64,000 nucleotides of DNA, from positions 62,001-126,000 of the forward strand of contig NZ_JAMBNP010000014.1 in assembly GCF_023715145.1 (NCBI RefSeq). Reading direction: 5' to 3'. Positions 1 to 8,757 of the stretch are shown piece after piece; the first letter of the stretch is position 1, and every line of letters starts with the position of its first letter. This stretch comes from Paenibacillus glycanilyticus (GTDB taxonomy: Bacteria; Bacillota; Bacilli; Paenibacillales; Paenibacillaceae). Position numbers and translations under genes: made by a program. Under the pieces are notes generated by a model that saw nothing but the letters and a program-made list of their open reading frames with translations, had not been told where the DNA came from and made no database searches.

Positions 1-180
1 AAGCATAGCATTGAGCTGCCGCTTCCGCCGCTGTCGATCGTTATTTTAAAGCGGGAGAAGGAATCGCGTGCCGCTGTCCGAATGGAACAGGAACCGCAAG
101 CGCTGCATAAGGAGCTTAGTCTGGAATTACCTGGTAATAAGCGAAGAAGCCGGCAGAGGGAACGAATTGCTACGGTATAA
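1..180 (+). CDS. glgB: 1,4-alpha-glucan branching enzyme, C-terminal fragment
   Basis: Only the last 59 codons are in the window; the reading frame is open from base 1 to the TAA at 178-180. The peptide begins KHSIELPLPPLSIVILK, which resembles the last beta strand of the C-terminal beta-sandwich of GH13 branching enzymes, where an LPPLS..V.L stretch is usual. A charged tail of about 40 residues rich in Glu, Arg and Lys follows and has no clear function. It ends 27 bases before a glycogen synthase start on the same strand, as in bacterial glg operons. The call rests on the short match plus context; another GH13 enzyme of glycogen metabolism is possible. Confidence 0.6.
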   Translation, partial: KHSIELPLPPLSIVILKREKESRAAVRMEQEPQALHKELSLELPGNKRRSRQRERIATV

Positions 181-207
181 GCAGGTTTACAAAGGAGAGA
201 ACGAAAT

Positions 208-1638
208 TTGAATATTTTGTTTGTAGGAGCGGAATGCGCCCCGTTTCTGAAGACGGGCGGGCTTGGCGACGTGCTTGGCGCACTGCCGGCCGCGCTTAAA
301 TCCCAAGGAGTTGAAGCACGCGTAATGCTGCCGCTGTATACCTCGATTCCAGAGCATTACCGGACCCGCATGAAGACGATAGCGGAAATCCGGGTTTCGG
401 TCGGATGGCGATATGCGTATTGCGGAATTCGCGAATTGGAGCATGAAGGTATTATTTATTATTTTCTCGACAACGAGCAGTATTTCAAGAGAGGCTCTGC
501 CTACGGACATGACGATGACGGGGAGCGATTCGCCTTCCTGTGCCGCGCTGCGCTGGAGTCCCTCCCTTCAATCGGATATTGGCCCGATCTTATACACGGG
601 CATGATTGGCATACCGGCATGATTCCTGCGCTGCTGCGCCATCATTACGGCTGGCGGAAGGAATATGCGGGAATTAAGACGGTGTTCACCATTCATAATT
701 TGCAGTATCAAGGCAATTATCCGCCGCATGTACTCGGCGATTTGCTGGGACTGCCGCCTCATTATATGAGCTACGATCATGTGGAGTCTTACGGCTCCGT
801 CAGCTTTATGAAAGCCGGCATTCAGCTGTCGGATCGCGTCACAACCGTTAGTCCGTCTTATGCGGCCGAAATCAAGACGCCGGAATATGGCTGCGGAATG
901 GAAGAGGTGCTGCGCAGCCGGGGCGGCAGCCTGGTTGGCATCGTGAACGGCATCGACGATGGTTTGTATGATCCGGCGGCGGATGCGGAGCTGCAGGCGC
1001 ATTATTCGGCCGTCTCGCCAGATGCCAAGATGGTCTGTAAAACGGCGCTGCAGTGGGAGCTAGGCCTGCGGGAAGACGTAGAGGTACCGCTCATTGGCAT
1101 GGTTGGCCGTCTTACGGACCAGAAGGGGCTTCCGCTCGTTCTGGAGCGCTTGGACGAGTTGGTGGCTACCGAGCATGTCCAGCTTGCGCTGCTTGGCACC
1201 GGGGATCCACATCTGGAGTATCTGTTCCGCGAAGCGGAGCACCGCTATAAAGGAAGAGTTGTCTCCTATATTGGCTTCGACGAAGGTCTTGCCCGCCGAA
1301 TCTATGCCGGCTCGGATCTGTTCCTGATGCCGTCGCGGTTTGAGCCATGCGGGATCAGCCAGCTGCTTGCGCTAAGATACGGCAGCCTGCCCATTGTCCG
1401 CGAGACGGGAGGACTGCGTGATACCGTTCAGAGCTATAATGAGTGGACGGGAGAGGGCAATGGCTTTTCCTTTGCTTCCTACAATAGCGGGGATATGCTG
1501 TATACGGTACGCCGGGCGTTATCTTTATGGAGAGACCCGGAGGTACGGGATAAGCTCGTAAGGCGCGCTTTGCAGGGCGACTACAGCTGGAACCGATCGG
1601 CGCAGCAGTACAAGGAATTATATGAGGAGCTATTATAA
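208..1638 (+). CDS. glgA: Glycogen synthase (ADP-glucose type, GT5)
   Basis: Transfers glucose from ADP-glucose to the non-reducing end of a growing alpha-1,4-glucan in the cytosol. The 476-residue length is normal for bacterial GlgA. The N-terminal KTGGLGDV motif (residues 15-22) binds the nucleotide sugar, and the C-terminal half carries the SRFEPCGISQLLALRYG region typical of the GT-B fold. The start is TTG at 208, eight bases after AAAGGAGAG. It follows the branching-enzyme fragment in the same direction, so it is probably the last gene of a glg operon; a strong hairpin closes it directly downstream. Confidence 0.95.
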   Translation: MNILFVGAECAPFLKTGGLGDVLGALPAALKSQGVEARVMLPLYTSIPEHYRTRMKTIAEIRVSVGWRYAYCGIRELEHEGIIYYFLDNEQYFKRGSAYGHDDDGERFAFLCRAALESLPSIGYWPDLIHGHDWHTGMIPALLRHHYGWRKEYAGIKTVFTIHNLQYQGNYPPHVLGDLLGLPPHYMSYDHVESYGSVSFMKAGIQLSDRVTTVSPSYAAEIKTPEYGCGMEEVLRSRGGSLVGIVNGIDDGLYDPAADAELQAHYSAVSPDAKMVCKTALQWELGLREDVEVPLIGMVGRLTDQKGLPLVLERLDELVATEHVQLALLGTGDPHLEYLFREAEHRYKGRVVSYIGFDEGLARRIYAGSDLFLMPSRFEPCGISQLLALRYGSLPIVRETGGLRDTVQSYNEWTGEGNGFSFASYNSGDMLYTVRRALSLWRDPEVRDKLVRRALQGDYSWNRSAQQYKELYEELL

Positions 1639-1645
1639 AGACAAT

Positions 1646-1676
1646 GGCGGTGCCGGATTCGTCCGGCACCGCCTTT
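1646..1676. terminator. Bidirectional intrinsic terminator
   Basis: A perfect 12-bp stem (GGCGGTGCCGGA / TCCGGCACCGCC) with a TTCG loop, followed by T on the plus strand. It lies between the convergent glgA and GH13 genes and can serve both. Confidence 0.85.
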
Positions 1677-1692
1677 ATTGTTGCTTCACCCG

Positions 1693-3441
1693 CTAATCAA
1701 TCTTGCGCCATACAATCCGGTACCCGTTTGGTTCCAGAGAGATAACGAGCTTGCCGTCAGGATTGTCTATCTGCTCGTCGGTCAACGCATCGCGCCATCC
1801 GCCTTCCTTCATTGGGTGCGACAGCTCCACAGGCTCATCCGAACGGTTCATCCATACCGTGAAATGCTCTTTGCCGTCCAACCGTTCATAGACGAGAGAA
1901 CCGCCTTCGCCATCGGCAGACAATACGCGGTAACGGCCGCTTCGCAGGGCGGCGCGCTCCTTCCTGAGCGAAATAAGCAGCTTATAGAAATCAAACAGCT
2001 CCCGGTTCTGGTTTTCCTCGTCCCAGACCATGCATTTGCGGCAATCCGGATCTTCGCCGCCATCCATGCCAAACTCATCCCCGTAATAGATACAAGGCAA
2101 GCCCATTGTGGTCATCAGATACACGACGGCCTGCTTCAGCCGTTTGGCATCCCCGCCGCACCGGGTCATAACGCGCGGAATGTCGTGGCTCGACAGCAGG
2201 TTGAACAGCGTTTCGTTCGTCTGCTGCGGATAACGCATAAGCAGCCGGTTCATCTTTTCCGCGAATTGGGCTGAAGAGATTGAACGGTCGGCGAAAAAAC
2301 GGAGGACCAACTCCTTGAACGGATAGTTCATAACGGAATCGAACTGCTCGCCAAGCAGCCAGCGCAGCGAATCGCTCCACACCTCGCCTATAATAAAGGC
2401 TTCCTTGTTAGTTTCTTTCACCGCTTTACGGAAGTCGCGCCAGAAGTGATGGTCCACCTCGTTTGCAACATCCAGCCGCCATCCGTCTATTCCGGTGTCT
2501 TTCATCCAGCCTACCGCGGTTCCGATCAGATAGTTCTTCACGTCCGGATTAGCCGTATTCAGCTTAGGCATATTGCCGTAGAAGCCAAACGTATCATAGT
2601 TCGCAACGCCGTCCCGCACTTCAACGGGGAATTGGTTCAGATGGAACCAATCCTTGTACTTCGATTGCTCGCCTTTCTCCAGCACGTCCCGAAACGGCGG
2701 AAACTGTTCGCTTGAGTGGTTAAACACGGCATCCAGCACAACGCGGATGCCGTGCTCATGGCAGACGCTGACCAGCTTCTTCAGCAGCTCCTTATCTCCG
2801 AACTGAGGATCCACTTCACGGTAATCAACGGTGTCGTATTTATGATTGGAGGGAGAGAGGAAGATCGGGGTCAAATAGACGGCGTTTACGCCCAGCTCCT
2901 CTAAGTGGCCAATCCGGTTGATAATGCCTTGCAGATCCCCGCCGAAAAAGGATGCACCCTCCGGCTTCTCTCCCCATGGGGAGGTGCCTTCAGGATCATT
3001 GGACCGGTCTCCGTTCTCGAAGCGGTCGGGGAAAATCTGATAGAAAATCGCTTCTTTGGCCCATTCGGGAGCCTCGAACAGATCGATGGGATGAATATAA
3101 TGTCCCTCGAAATAACCTCCGGCAGGCGCTGGCTGCTCGGAAAAGAAGCCGTCCTCCGTCAGCCAGATCGTCTCCTCGCCGCTATGCAGCCGGAAGCCGT
3201 AGCTGAACCGTTTGAATTCCGGCCGGATGACGGCCTCCCAATAATCATGAAGTCCATCTGCCGCAATATGGTCCATGTCGATTTCCTGGCAATGATGATC
3301 CCAGTCGTATTTATCTCCTGCAATAGCAACAACCCGCTCGATATCGTCGCGTTTGGTTCGAAGACGCAGATGGAAAGTTTCCGGATCATAGGCATATGCC
3401 CATCTGTGGCTGGGGGAATGGTAGATGCTCTCTAATTGCAA
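1693..3441 (-). CDS. GH13 cyclomaltodextrinase / neopullulanase / maltogenic amylase
   Basis: Hydrolyses alpha-glucans or cyclodextrins; 582 residues, no signal peptide, so probably cytosolic. An N-terminal CBM34-like beta domain (about 1-125) precedes the catalytic barrel. All GH13 regions are present: DAVFNH (237-242), the subfamily marker MPKLN (291-295), GWRLDVANE (320-328, nucleophile D324), GEVW (352-355, acid E353) and SSHD (417-420, D420). MPKLN plus the N-terminal domain marks the neopullulanase/cyclomaltodextrinase group over plain alpha-amylase. The start is TTG with AAAGGAGAG eight bases upstream. Convergent with glgA, it probably trims oligosaccharides from glycogen or imported maltodextrins; exact substrate preference cannot be read. 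Confidence 0.9.
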   Translation of the reverse strand: MQLESIYHSPSHRWAYAYDPETFHLRLRTKRDDIERVVAIAGDKYDWDHHCQEIDMDHIAADGLHDYWEAVIRPEFKRFSYGFRLHSGEETIWLTEDGFFSEQPAPAGGYFEGHYIHPIDLFEAPEWAKEAIFYQIFPDRFENGDRSNDPEGTSPWGEKPEGASFFGGDLQGIINRIGHLEELGVNAVYLTPIFLSPSNHKYDTVDYREVDPQFGDKELLKKLVSVCHEHGIRVVLDAVFNHSSEQFPPFRDVLEKGEQSKYKDWFHLNQFPVEVRDGVANYDTFGFYGNMPKLNTANPDVKNYLIGTAVGWMKDTGIDGWRLDVANEVDHHFWRDFRKAVKETNKEAFIIGEVWSDSLRWLLGEQFDSVMNYPFKELVLRFFADRSISSAQFAEKMNRLLMRYPQQTNETLFNLLSSHDIPRVMTRCGGDAKRLKQAVVYLMTTMGLPCIYYGDEFGMDGGEDPDCRKCMVWDEENQNRELFDFYKLLISLRKERAALRSGRYRVLSADGEGGSLVYERLDGKEHFTVWMNRSDEPVELSHPMKEGGWRDALTDEQIDNPDGKLVISLEPNGYRIVWRKID

Positions 3442-3483
3442 ACGGGTTCACTCTCCTTTTCTCTATACTTACGGTTGTGCATG

Positions 3484-4287
3484 TTAACCGCGAAGCAACG
3501 ACTCTGCTCCGTCAATATAGACCGGTGTTCCGGTTATATGGCTGGACTCGTCCGATGCCAGAAACAAAACGAGATTAGCAACCTGTTCTGGCTTTCCGGG
3601 GCCATTCTCAAGCGGGTGGCCGCCTTCGGGAAACTCAACGGGGATCCGGATTTCCTCGACCTCCGGCTTCGGTTTGGTCGACTGATCGATGTTCGTCGAA
3701 ATGGCTCCAGGGCATATGGCATTGACGCGGATGCCGTATTCCGCCAGCTCAAGGGCAGCCATTCGGGTAAAGGCAGTCTCTCCGGCCTTGGAGCTGCTGT
3801 AGGCGCTGAAGCCAAAGTTCGAGAACACGCGGTTGCCGTTAATGGAGCTTGTTACGATAATGCTGCCGCCTCTTTTCTTCATAAGCGGTATCGCATGCTT
3901 GACGGTCAGGAACGTGCCGGTAAGGTTAACGGCGATGGTCTTCTCCCACTCCTCCTTGCTCATGTGCTCAATAGGGGATATGGTGCCGTTAATGCCTGCA
4001 TTGGCAAACACAATGTCCAGCTGTCCAAACGCGGAGATAGCTTTGCCATAAGCTTCCTCCAGAGAATGCTCGTCCGAAATGTCCGCTTCGACGGCTATAG
4101 ATTTCGCGCCAATCGCTTCGGCTTCACGGCACACCGCGGCAAGCGTTTGCCGGTCCCGGTCCAGCAGGACAAGATTTGCTCCCTCCTCAGCGAACCGGAT
4201 GGCGGCAGCTTTTCCGATTCCGGAGCCTGCGCCGGTAATGAGGGCGACCTTTCCTTCTATTCGTTTAGCGGATGAATGGCGGGGCAT
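3484..4287 (-). CDS. Short-chain dehydrogenase/reductase (SDR)
   Basis: A classical SDR of 267 residues using NAD(P). It shows the glycine-rich TGAGSGIG nucleotide loop (18-25), an NAG strand motif and the catalytic Ser with a YSSSK (YxxxK) pair, and ends with the usual ITG.P...DG segment. The substrate is not evident. A GGAGAG site overlaps the first ATG (4293), leaving about two bases, but lies eight bases from the second ATG at 4287, so the second is chosen. It lies 42 bases downstream of nothing but faces the same way as the GH13 gene, whose start is 42 bases beyond its stop, so the two may be co-transcribed. Confidence 0.85.
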   Translation of the reverse strand: MPRHSSAKRIEGKVALITGAGSGIGKAAAIRFAEEGANLVLLDRDRQTLAAVCREAEAIGAKSIAVEADISDEHSLEEAYGKAISAFGQLDIVFANAGINGTISPIEHMSKEEWEKTIAVNLTGTFLTVKHAIPLMKKRGGSIIVTSSINGNRVFSNFGFSAYSSSKAGETAFTRMAALELAEYGIRVNAICPGAISTNIDQSTKPKPEVEEIRIPVEFPEGGHPLENGPGKPEQVANLVLFLASDESSHITGTPVYIDGAESLLRG

Positions 4288-4371
4288 ATACATCTCTCCT
4301 TTTTTATTGTTTGTTTAGTAAGTACACGGGTTCCATCCGTATCTAAACATTTTTTTAATTGTTGGCAGCAA

Positions 4372-4403
4372 TTTGTTAACTACGGGTTAGTTTATATAAC
4401 GCA
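4372..4403 (+). promoter_or_regulatory. Surface-protein promoter-like element, copy A
   Basis: TTGTTA (4373-4378), 16 bases, TATAAC (4395-4400), with the conserved spacer end GTTAGTTTATATAAC. It shares TTTGTTAACT and the 3' half with the copy upstream of the asparaginase gene at 50156, and lies 95 bases before copy B. Reading it as a promoter is an inference from the -35/-10 spacing. Confidence 0.5.
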
Positions 4404-4466
4404 AATGTATAAAAAACAAATTAATTGACGTGCTATTAATAAGAGAATAATATAATAATATTAGGA

Positions 4467-4498
4467 TTTGTTATGTTTATGTTAATTTATATAACATT
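4467..4498 (+). promoter_or_regulatory. Surface-protein promoter-like element, copy B
   Basis: TTGTTA (4468-4473), 16 bases, TATAAC (4490-4495). By direct comparison 29 of 32 bases match the element at 49957-49988. It begins 95 bases after copy A, so the SLH gene may have tandem promoters or repeated regulator sites. Confidence 0.5.
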
Positions 4499-4728
4499 AT
4501 ATAAAACACAAATTCTAAAACTGCGGTAAATACGATCCGATGCGCATGATCTTGCGAGTGGAACGTATAAAAGACGGAAGCAAAAGAGGTGGTATATTTC
4601 GCAATAAGCTTAAATTTTTGCCGTCAATGGGTATGTCCCCTCATGGCATTTGTGGATCGACTGGAGATGAATAAAGAAGCAAAAAACGGAGGTTCACTAA
4701 CATTTATCATTGGAGGAATGCATGTAGC

Positions 4729-7700
4729 ATGAAAAAATTCCCAAGCGTCATCCTTTCGGCCGTACTGGCCGGCACGTTATTATTTTCATCCTTCAGCACT
4801 TCGGCGCTAGCCTCTGCGGAGGCTGTTAAAGGAATATCGACTTCTGTTCCCGCTCAGGTTGATCTGCCGAACGGCTCCGCCCCAGCGGAAGCGGGTGAAG
4901 TTGAGGCGACAAGCCCGCCCCCTGTGTCAACGCCTTCGGCAGGCGATTCGACGGATGGCCAACTGCAGACGGATATGGCGCCTGAGCCGGTATCCTTGGT
5001 GGTTGACACGGAGGTCGACAACTACCTGACGGTAGACGACAATCACGAGGTTCATCTGAAACAATTATTTAGCGACGGTACCTCGGTGGACGTGACCCAA
5101 TCCGCCGAATGGACATCCAATGACGAGTCCGTTGCGACCGTGTCGAAATCCGGGAGCTCCGACAACACGGCTGTTGTTATCCACGCTGCGGCAGCTGGCG
5201 ATACCGTTGTCACCGCTACATACAACAACGATGCTCCGGTGTCCTTCTGGGTATCGGTTTCCGAGAAACCATTGCCTGATGAGACTTTGGACATCGTGCT
5301 GAACAGTGAGCGTGTCAAGTTGAAGGAAGGCGGCTTCTATCAACTATCGGCAACACGGAGAAATATTAGCCTGATAAGAAACGATGTTACCACCCAAGGC
5401 GAGTGGCTGTCGCTTGACCCGAGTATTGCTACTGTCACTGCCGAGGGATTGATCCAGGCTAAAAAATTAGGCGAAACCTATATCCATTTCAAATATGAAG
5501 ACCTTACGTACACCGTGCAGGTGAACGTGATCGACACGGTTGGGCTGACCGCAAGTGAAGACAGCGTGGAGATTATGCCAAATGACGGAACGAATGTTAG
5601 TTCTTATATTATTTTTAATGACAATACAAAGAGCGACATCACCACGCAAGCCGTCTGGACGGTTAAAGACCCGGAAATTGCGAACGTTGATACCGGCGTC
5701 ATTTTCGGCTTGTCCGAGGGCGAAACAACGGTGACGGTCTCGTATGAATCCTTTACTTACGATATTGCCGTATCGGTGACCAACAATCCGAAGGAGCCGA
5801 TCTTGCTTGGACTGAGCGTTAACCAGCCGAGCTATACGTTGGGCAGGACTGAGAAATCGGAGCCGATGGTCGTTACGGGGGTGTTCAGCAACGGTACCAC
5901 CAAAGACGTTACCGATGAGATCGAATGGGAAGTCGGCAATATTCTGATTTCCGTAGAGAACAATGCCATAGTGGCTACGGACGCCGGCTTTGGAGCTAGT
6001 CTTGTTATGGCCACTTACATGAACAGATCGGTTTATGTGCCGGTTTACGTGAAGCAGGATGCGGGAGAGCCGCCTGTGGAAACACATATCTTCACCTCTT
6101 TGGAGGTAACTCCTGAAGTAACGACCATGCAAGTGAATGAGACTCGGGATCTTCATGTGGAAGGGATCTATAACTTCGGTTCGGATCCTGCCAAAAACTT
6201 CGATATTACCGACCTTGCTCTTTATACATCGCTGAATCCGGATATTCTGAGCGTAAGTCCTGACGGAAAGCTCACGGCTCTGAAAGAAGGGAAAGCAACG
6301 ATTACCATTTATGGTCTTTCCTTTACGAAGAGTCTGACCATTGATGTTACCTCCGGAGTGACAGTTGCTTCGTCTGGCATTGTTCCTTTTAAACAAATGA
6401 CAGGGCTTGTGCTGGATGAGAACCAAGTCAAGCTTGAGCCAGGCTCCTCGCATGATTTGAACGCGCGGGCGCATTATAATGACGGCTCTTCCGATGACGC
6501 TACACAAGCTAGCTCCTGGGTTTCTCTGAACCAGAACGTTGTTAGCGTAAAGGACGGAGTTCTGACTCCTGTAGGTAAGGGTAAAACCGAAGTATTGGTT
6601 CATTACGGCAGCTTTAGTGAAATGATCGAAGTAGCGGTAGGTATAGATGACGGCCTTCCATCGGCAGATGAAAGCCATGTTGACGTCTTTTATCAGCCTG
6701 CCCATATCGTTGTACAGCCTACTGGTCTGTATCCAGCGCGTCTGCAGGCTGCATTATCCGATGGCCGAATCGTTGACGTGACGGAGCTCTCCGAAAATGA
6801 TCCTGTCGCGGGTCTCGCTGCAACGGAATGGGGGATTGCGGACGACTCGATCGCTACAGTTTCTCAAGGCAAAGTGAAAGGCGTTGCCCTCGGGGAAACG
6901 ACTGCAACTGTCCAATATGGCGATTATCCGGCGCTTGATATTCCGGTTACCGTGCAATCGGAACCCGGTGATGTTGTGCTCGTCGGAATCTGGATTGAAG
7001 ACATTGACCTTCTCATTAGTCGTAATACTCAGGAGCCGGCACATCGAGTGTTTGCCGAATACTCCAATCATCGCATTGTTGAAGTAAATGATCAGGGAAG
7101 ATGGAGCACAAGTGAGCCTTCCATTGCAACCGTGGACTCCCATGGCAATGTCGAGACGTATAATGAATTCGGCATCGCTTATGTCAAATTCGAGTATGAC
7201 GAACCAAGGCAAGAAACACCGCTTAATGATCAAATGTTCGTCAGAGTTGTAACTCCAAGCTCTTTGGCAACCTTTGACGGTGCAACCGAATATACGCTTC
7301 CGGCTAAGACAGAGCATCAAACCATAATCCAAATGTTCTATGAAGGTGTGCCTCGTGTATCTCCGGCTGAAGTGCAGGATAATGGAGACTGGACTTCTTC
7401 GGATGAATCCGTAGCGACTATAACGGACTTTGGTTTAATTCTTGCGCAATCTCCGGGTACAGCAGTTATTACAATCAGTTATATGGGACTCAAGCTTGAT
7501 CTTACAATTACGGTGACGGATCCGATTGTTGATCCAGATCCTGCTCCAATCGTTTCGACTTACGCTTCGCCCGGTTATGTGATTGAAAGCGTCGGCTCTG
7601 AAGTGAAGCCTACGATTACAGCCATGTTTTCGGACGGAACGTTTAAAGATGTCACTTCCAAAGTAAACTGGTTAGCGTCGAGTGCGAAGGTTACTGACGT

Positions 7701-8508
7701 TCAGAATGGTGTTATTAAAGCTAATTCCCGCGGAGCGGCGGTTATCGGCGCGGAATATCATGGCGATCTTGTTATTATTCCGGTCGTTGTAAAAGCCGGA
7801 ACGTCCGGCGGCGGCACGAATCCGCCAACAACGCCAAGCAATCCGGGAACACCAACGCCGCCGCCGGCGAATCCTGATGCCGGGAAGCCATCTCTCATCG
7901 AAGGCGTAGATGCCGTCAAGCTTAAAACCGTAATTGAGCAAGCGCTAGCCAATACGGCTCCCGTTGCATATAAGGATGTGGCAACCCAAGCATGGAGCAC
8001 GAAGGCCATCACGCTTGCGAGTCATATTGGGTTTGTGAACGGCTACTCTGACAATACCTTCCATCCGGAGGCAAACGTTACGCGTGCTGAATTAGTAACG
8101 ATGCTTGCGCGTGTACTAGGCTTGAACGACGGCAAGGGAGCAGCAGCCTTCTCCGATGTTAGCAGCACGAGCTTTGCGGCAAATGCCATTAACAATCTCC
8201 ATGCCTTAGGCTTGATTAATGGCTATGGCGACGGCACTTTCAAGCCAAACCAGGTCATCACGCGCGCGGAGGTGGCTACCATTCTTGCAAAAGCCGTGAG
8301 CTTGACCTCCGCATCGTCAGCCGGCAAATTCGCGGACGTGAACGGCCACTGGGCGGAAGACGCGATTAATTCGATGGCCGAGCAGGGGATTCTTAAGGGC
8401 AAAGGCGCCAATCTTTTTGCTCCTGATGCGAACACATCACGCGAAGAGGCCGTTGTGCTTGTTCTCCGCACGCTTGGCAAAGCGTTGGAGCTTGACTTGA
8501 AGCTGTAA
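4729..8508 (+). CDS. S-layer-anchored protein with about ten Ig-like (Big2-type) repeats
   Basis: A 1259-residue exported protein. A signal peptide covers about residues 1-30 (KK, hydrophobic core, ALASAEA). Next come about ten bacterial Ig-like repeats, recognisable by the recurring pattern SDGT..DVT....W.S.D.S.ATV..G...G. A Pro/Gly/Thr-rich linker (about 1025-1055) leads to three C-terminal SLH domains, two with TRAE and the third with SREE, which bind secondary cell-wall polymer. No catalytic domain is visible, so it is probably a structural S-layer or adhesion protein. GGAGG lies 12 bases before the ATG. The gene stands alone, with promoter-like elements upstream and a terminator downstream. 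Confidence 0.9.
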   Translation: MKKFPSVILSAVLAGTLLFSSFSTSALASAEAVKGISTSVPAQVDLPNGSAPAEAGEVEATSPPPVSTPSAGDSTDGQLQTDMAPEPVSLVVDTEVDNYLTVDDNHEVHLKQLFSDGTSVDVTQSAEWTSNDESVATVSKSGSSDNTAVVIHAAAAGDTVVTATYNNDAPVSFWVSVSEKPLPDETLDIVLNSERVKLKEGGFYQLSATRRNISLIRNDVTTQGEWLSLDPSIATVTAEGLIQAKKLGETYIHFKYEDLTYTVQVNVIDTVGLTASEDSVEIMPNDGTNVSSYIIFNDNTKSDITTQAVWTVKDPEIANVDTGVIFGLSEGETTVTVSYESFTYDIAVSVTNNPKEPILLGLSVNQPSYTLGRTEKSEPMVVTGVFSNGTTKDVTDEIEWEVGNILISVENNAIVATDAGFGASLVMATYMNRSVYVPVYVKQDAGEPPVETHIFTSLEVTPEVTTMQVNETRDLHVEGIYNFGSDPAKNFDITDLALYTSLNPDILSVSPDGKLTALKEGKATITIYGLSFTKSLTIDVTSGVTVASSGIVPFKQMTGLVLDENQVKLEPGSSHDLNARAHYNDGSSDDATQASSWVSLNQNVVSVKDGVLTPVGKGKTEVLVHYGSFSEMIEVAVGIDDGLPSADESHVDVFYQPAHIVVQPTGLYPARLQAALSDGRIVDVTELSENDPVAGLAATEWGIADDSIATVSQGKVKGVALGETTATVQYGDYPALDIPVTVQSEPGDVVLVGIWIEDIDLLISRNTQEPAHRVFAEYSNHRIVEVNDQGRWSTSEPSIATVDSHGNVETYNEFGIAYVKFEYDEPRQETPLNDQMFVRVVTPSSLATFDGATEYTLPAKTEHQTIIQMFYEGVPRVSPAEVQDNGDWTSSDESVATITDFGLILAQSPGTAVITISYMGLKLDLTITVTDPIVDPDPAPIVSTYASPGYVIESVGSEVKPTITAMFSDGTFKDVTSKVNWLASSAKVTDVQNGVIKANSRGAAVIGAEYHGDLVIIPVVVKAGTSGGGTNPPTTPSNPGTPTPPPANPDAGKPSLIEGVDAVKLKTVIEQALANTAPVAYKDVATQAWSTKAITLASHIGFVNGYSDNTFHPEANVTRAELVTMLARVLGLNDGKGAAAFSDVSSTSFAANAINNLHALGLINGYGDGTFKPNQVITRAEVATILAKAVSLTSASSAGKFADVNGHWAEDAINSMAEQGILKGKGANLFAPDANTSREEAVVLVLRTLGKALELDLKL

Positions 8509-8540
8509 ATGATATAATTCTCTAAATTTAGAAGAATAGG

Positions 8541-8570
8541 CGGTGAAGGGTGCCTCCCTTCACCGTTTTT
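8541..8570 (+). terminator. Intrinsic terminator of the SLH gene
   Basis: Stem GGTGAAGGG / CCCTTCACC with a short loop, followed by TTTTT, 33 bases after the stop codon. Confidence 0.85.
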
Positions 8571-8580
8571 CGATGGATGA

Positions 8581-8612
8581 GCAGCTGGTCTTTGCGATTA
8601 GCTGCTTTTTTT
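8581..8612 (+). terminator. Possible second terminator
   Basis: A 6-bp stem GCAGCT / AGCTGC with a 13-base loop, followed by seven T. Weak stem; it could back up the preceding terminator. Confidence 0.35.
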
Positions 8613-8654
8613 GCGTTATAGGTGGTGGTTGATGGAAGGTTTTTTTGTTTGCCA

Positions 8655-8727
8655 TTGACATGAAGAGGCGTGCTTGATAATGTATTAAACAGTTGTATTA
8701 AACAGTTGTTTTAAACATATGTTTAAA
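8655..8727 (+). promoter_or_regulatory. Promoter with three 13-bp operator repeats
   Basis: TTGACA (8655-8660) and a -10 of TAATGT at 8678-8683 (spacer 17), or GATAAT at 8676-8681 (spacer 15). Immediately downstream, TTAAACA recurs at 8685, 8698 and 8711, an exact 13-base period. The last copy forms the perfect 18-bp palindrome TTTAAACATATGTTTAAA (8710-8727). The site precedes an operon that ends in a TetR gene, so autorepression is the likely role (inference). Confidence 0.65.
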
Positions 8728-8757
8728 TCATTAAAACAGATATAGGGAGTGGAGAGA

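Larger units (their letters stand above)
4288..4728. other. Divergent AT-rich intergenic region with tandem promoter-like elements
   Basis: 440 bases without a gene between the divergent SDR and SLH genes. It holds two copies of a promoter-like element (listed separately) and a possible further promoter, TTGACG (4425-4430), 17 bases, TAATAT (4448-4453). If these fire, the SLH messenger has a leader of about 230-330 nucleotides. No small ORF with a convincing start was found in the leader. Confidence 0.6.

Noticed and set aside
5467-6705. 412-codon open frame on the minus strand inside the SLH gene
   Set aside because: Antisense to Ig-like repeats, no ribosome site or recognisable domain.
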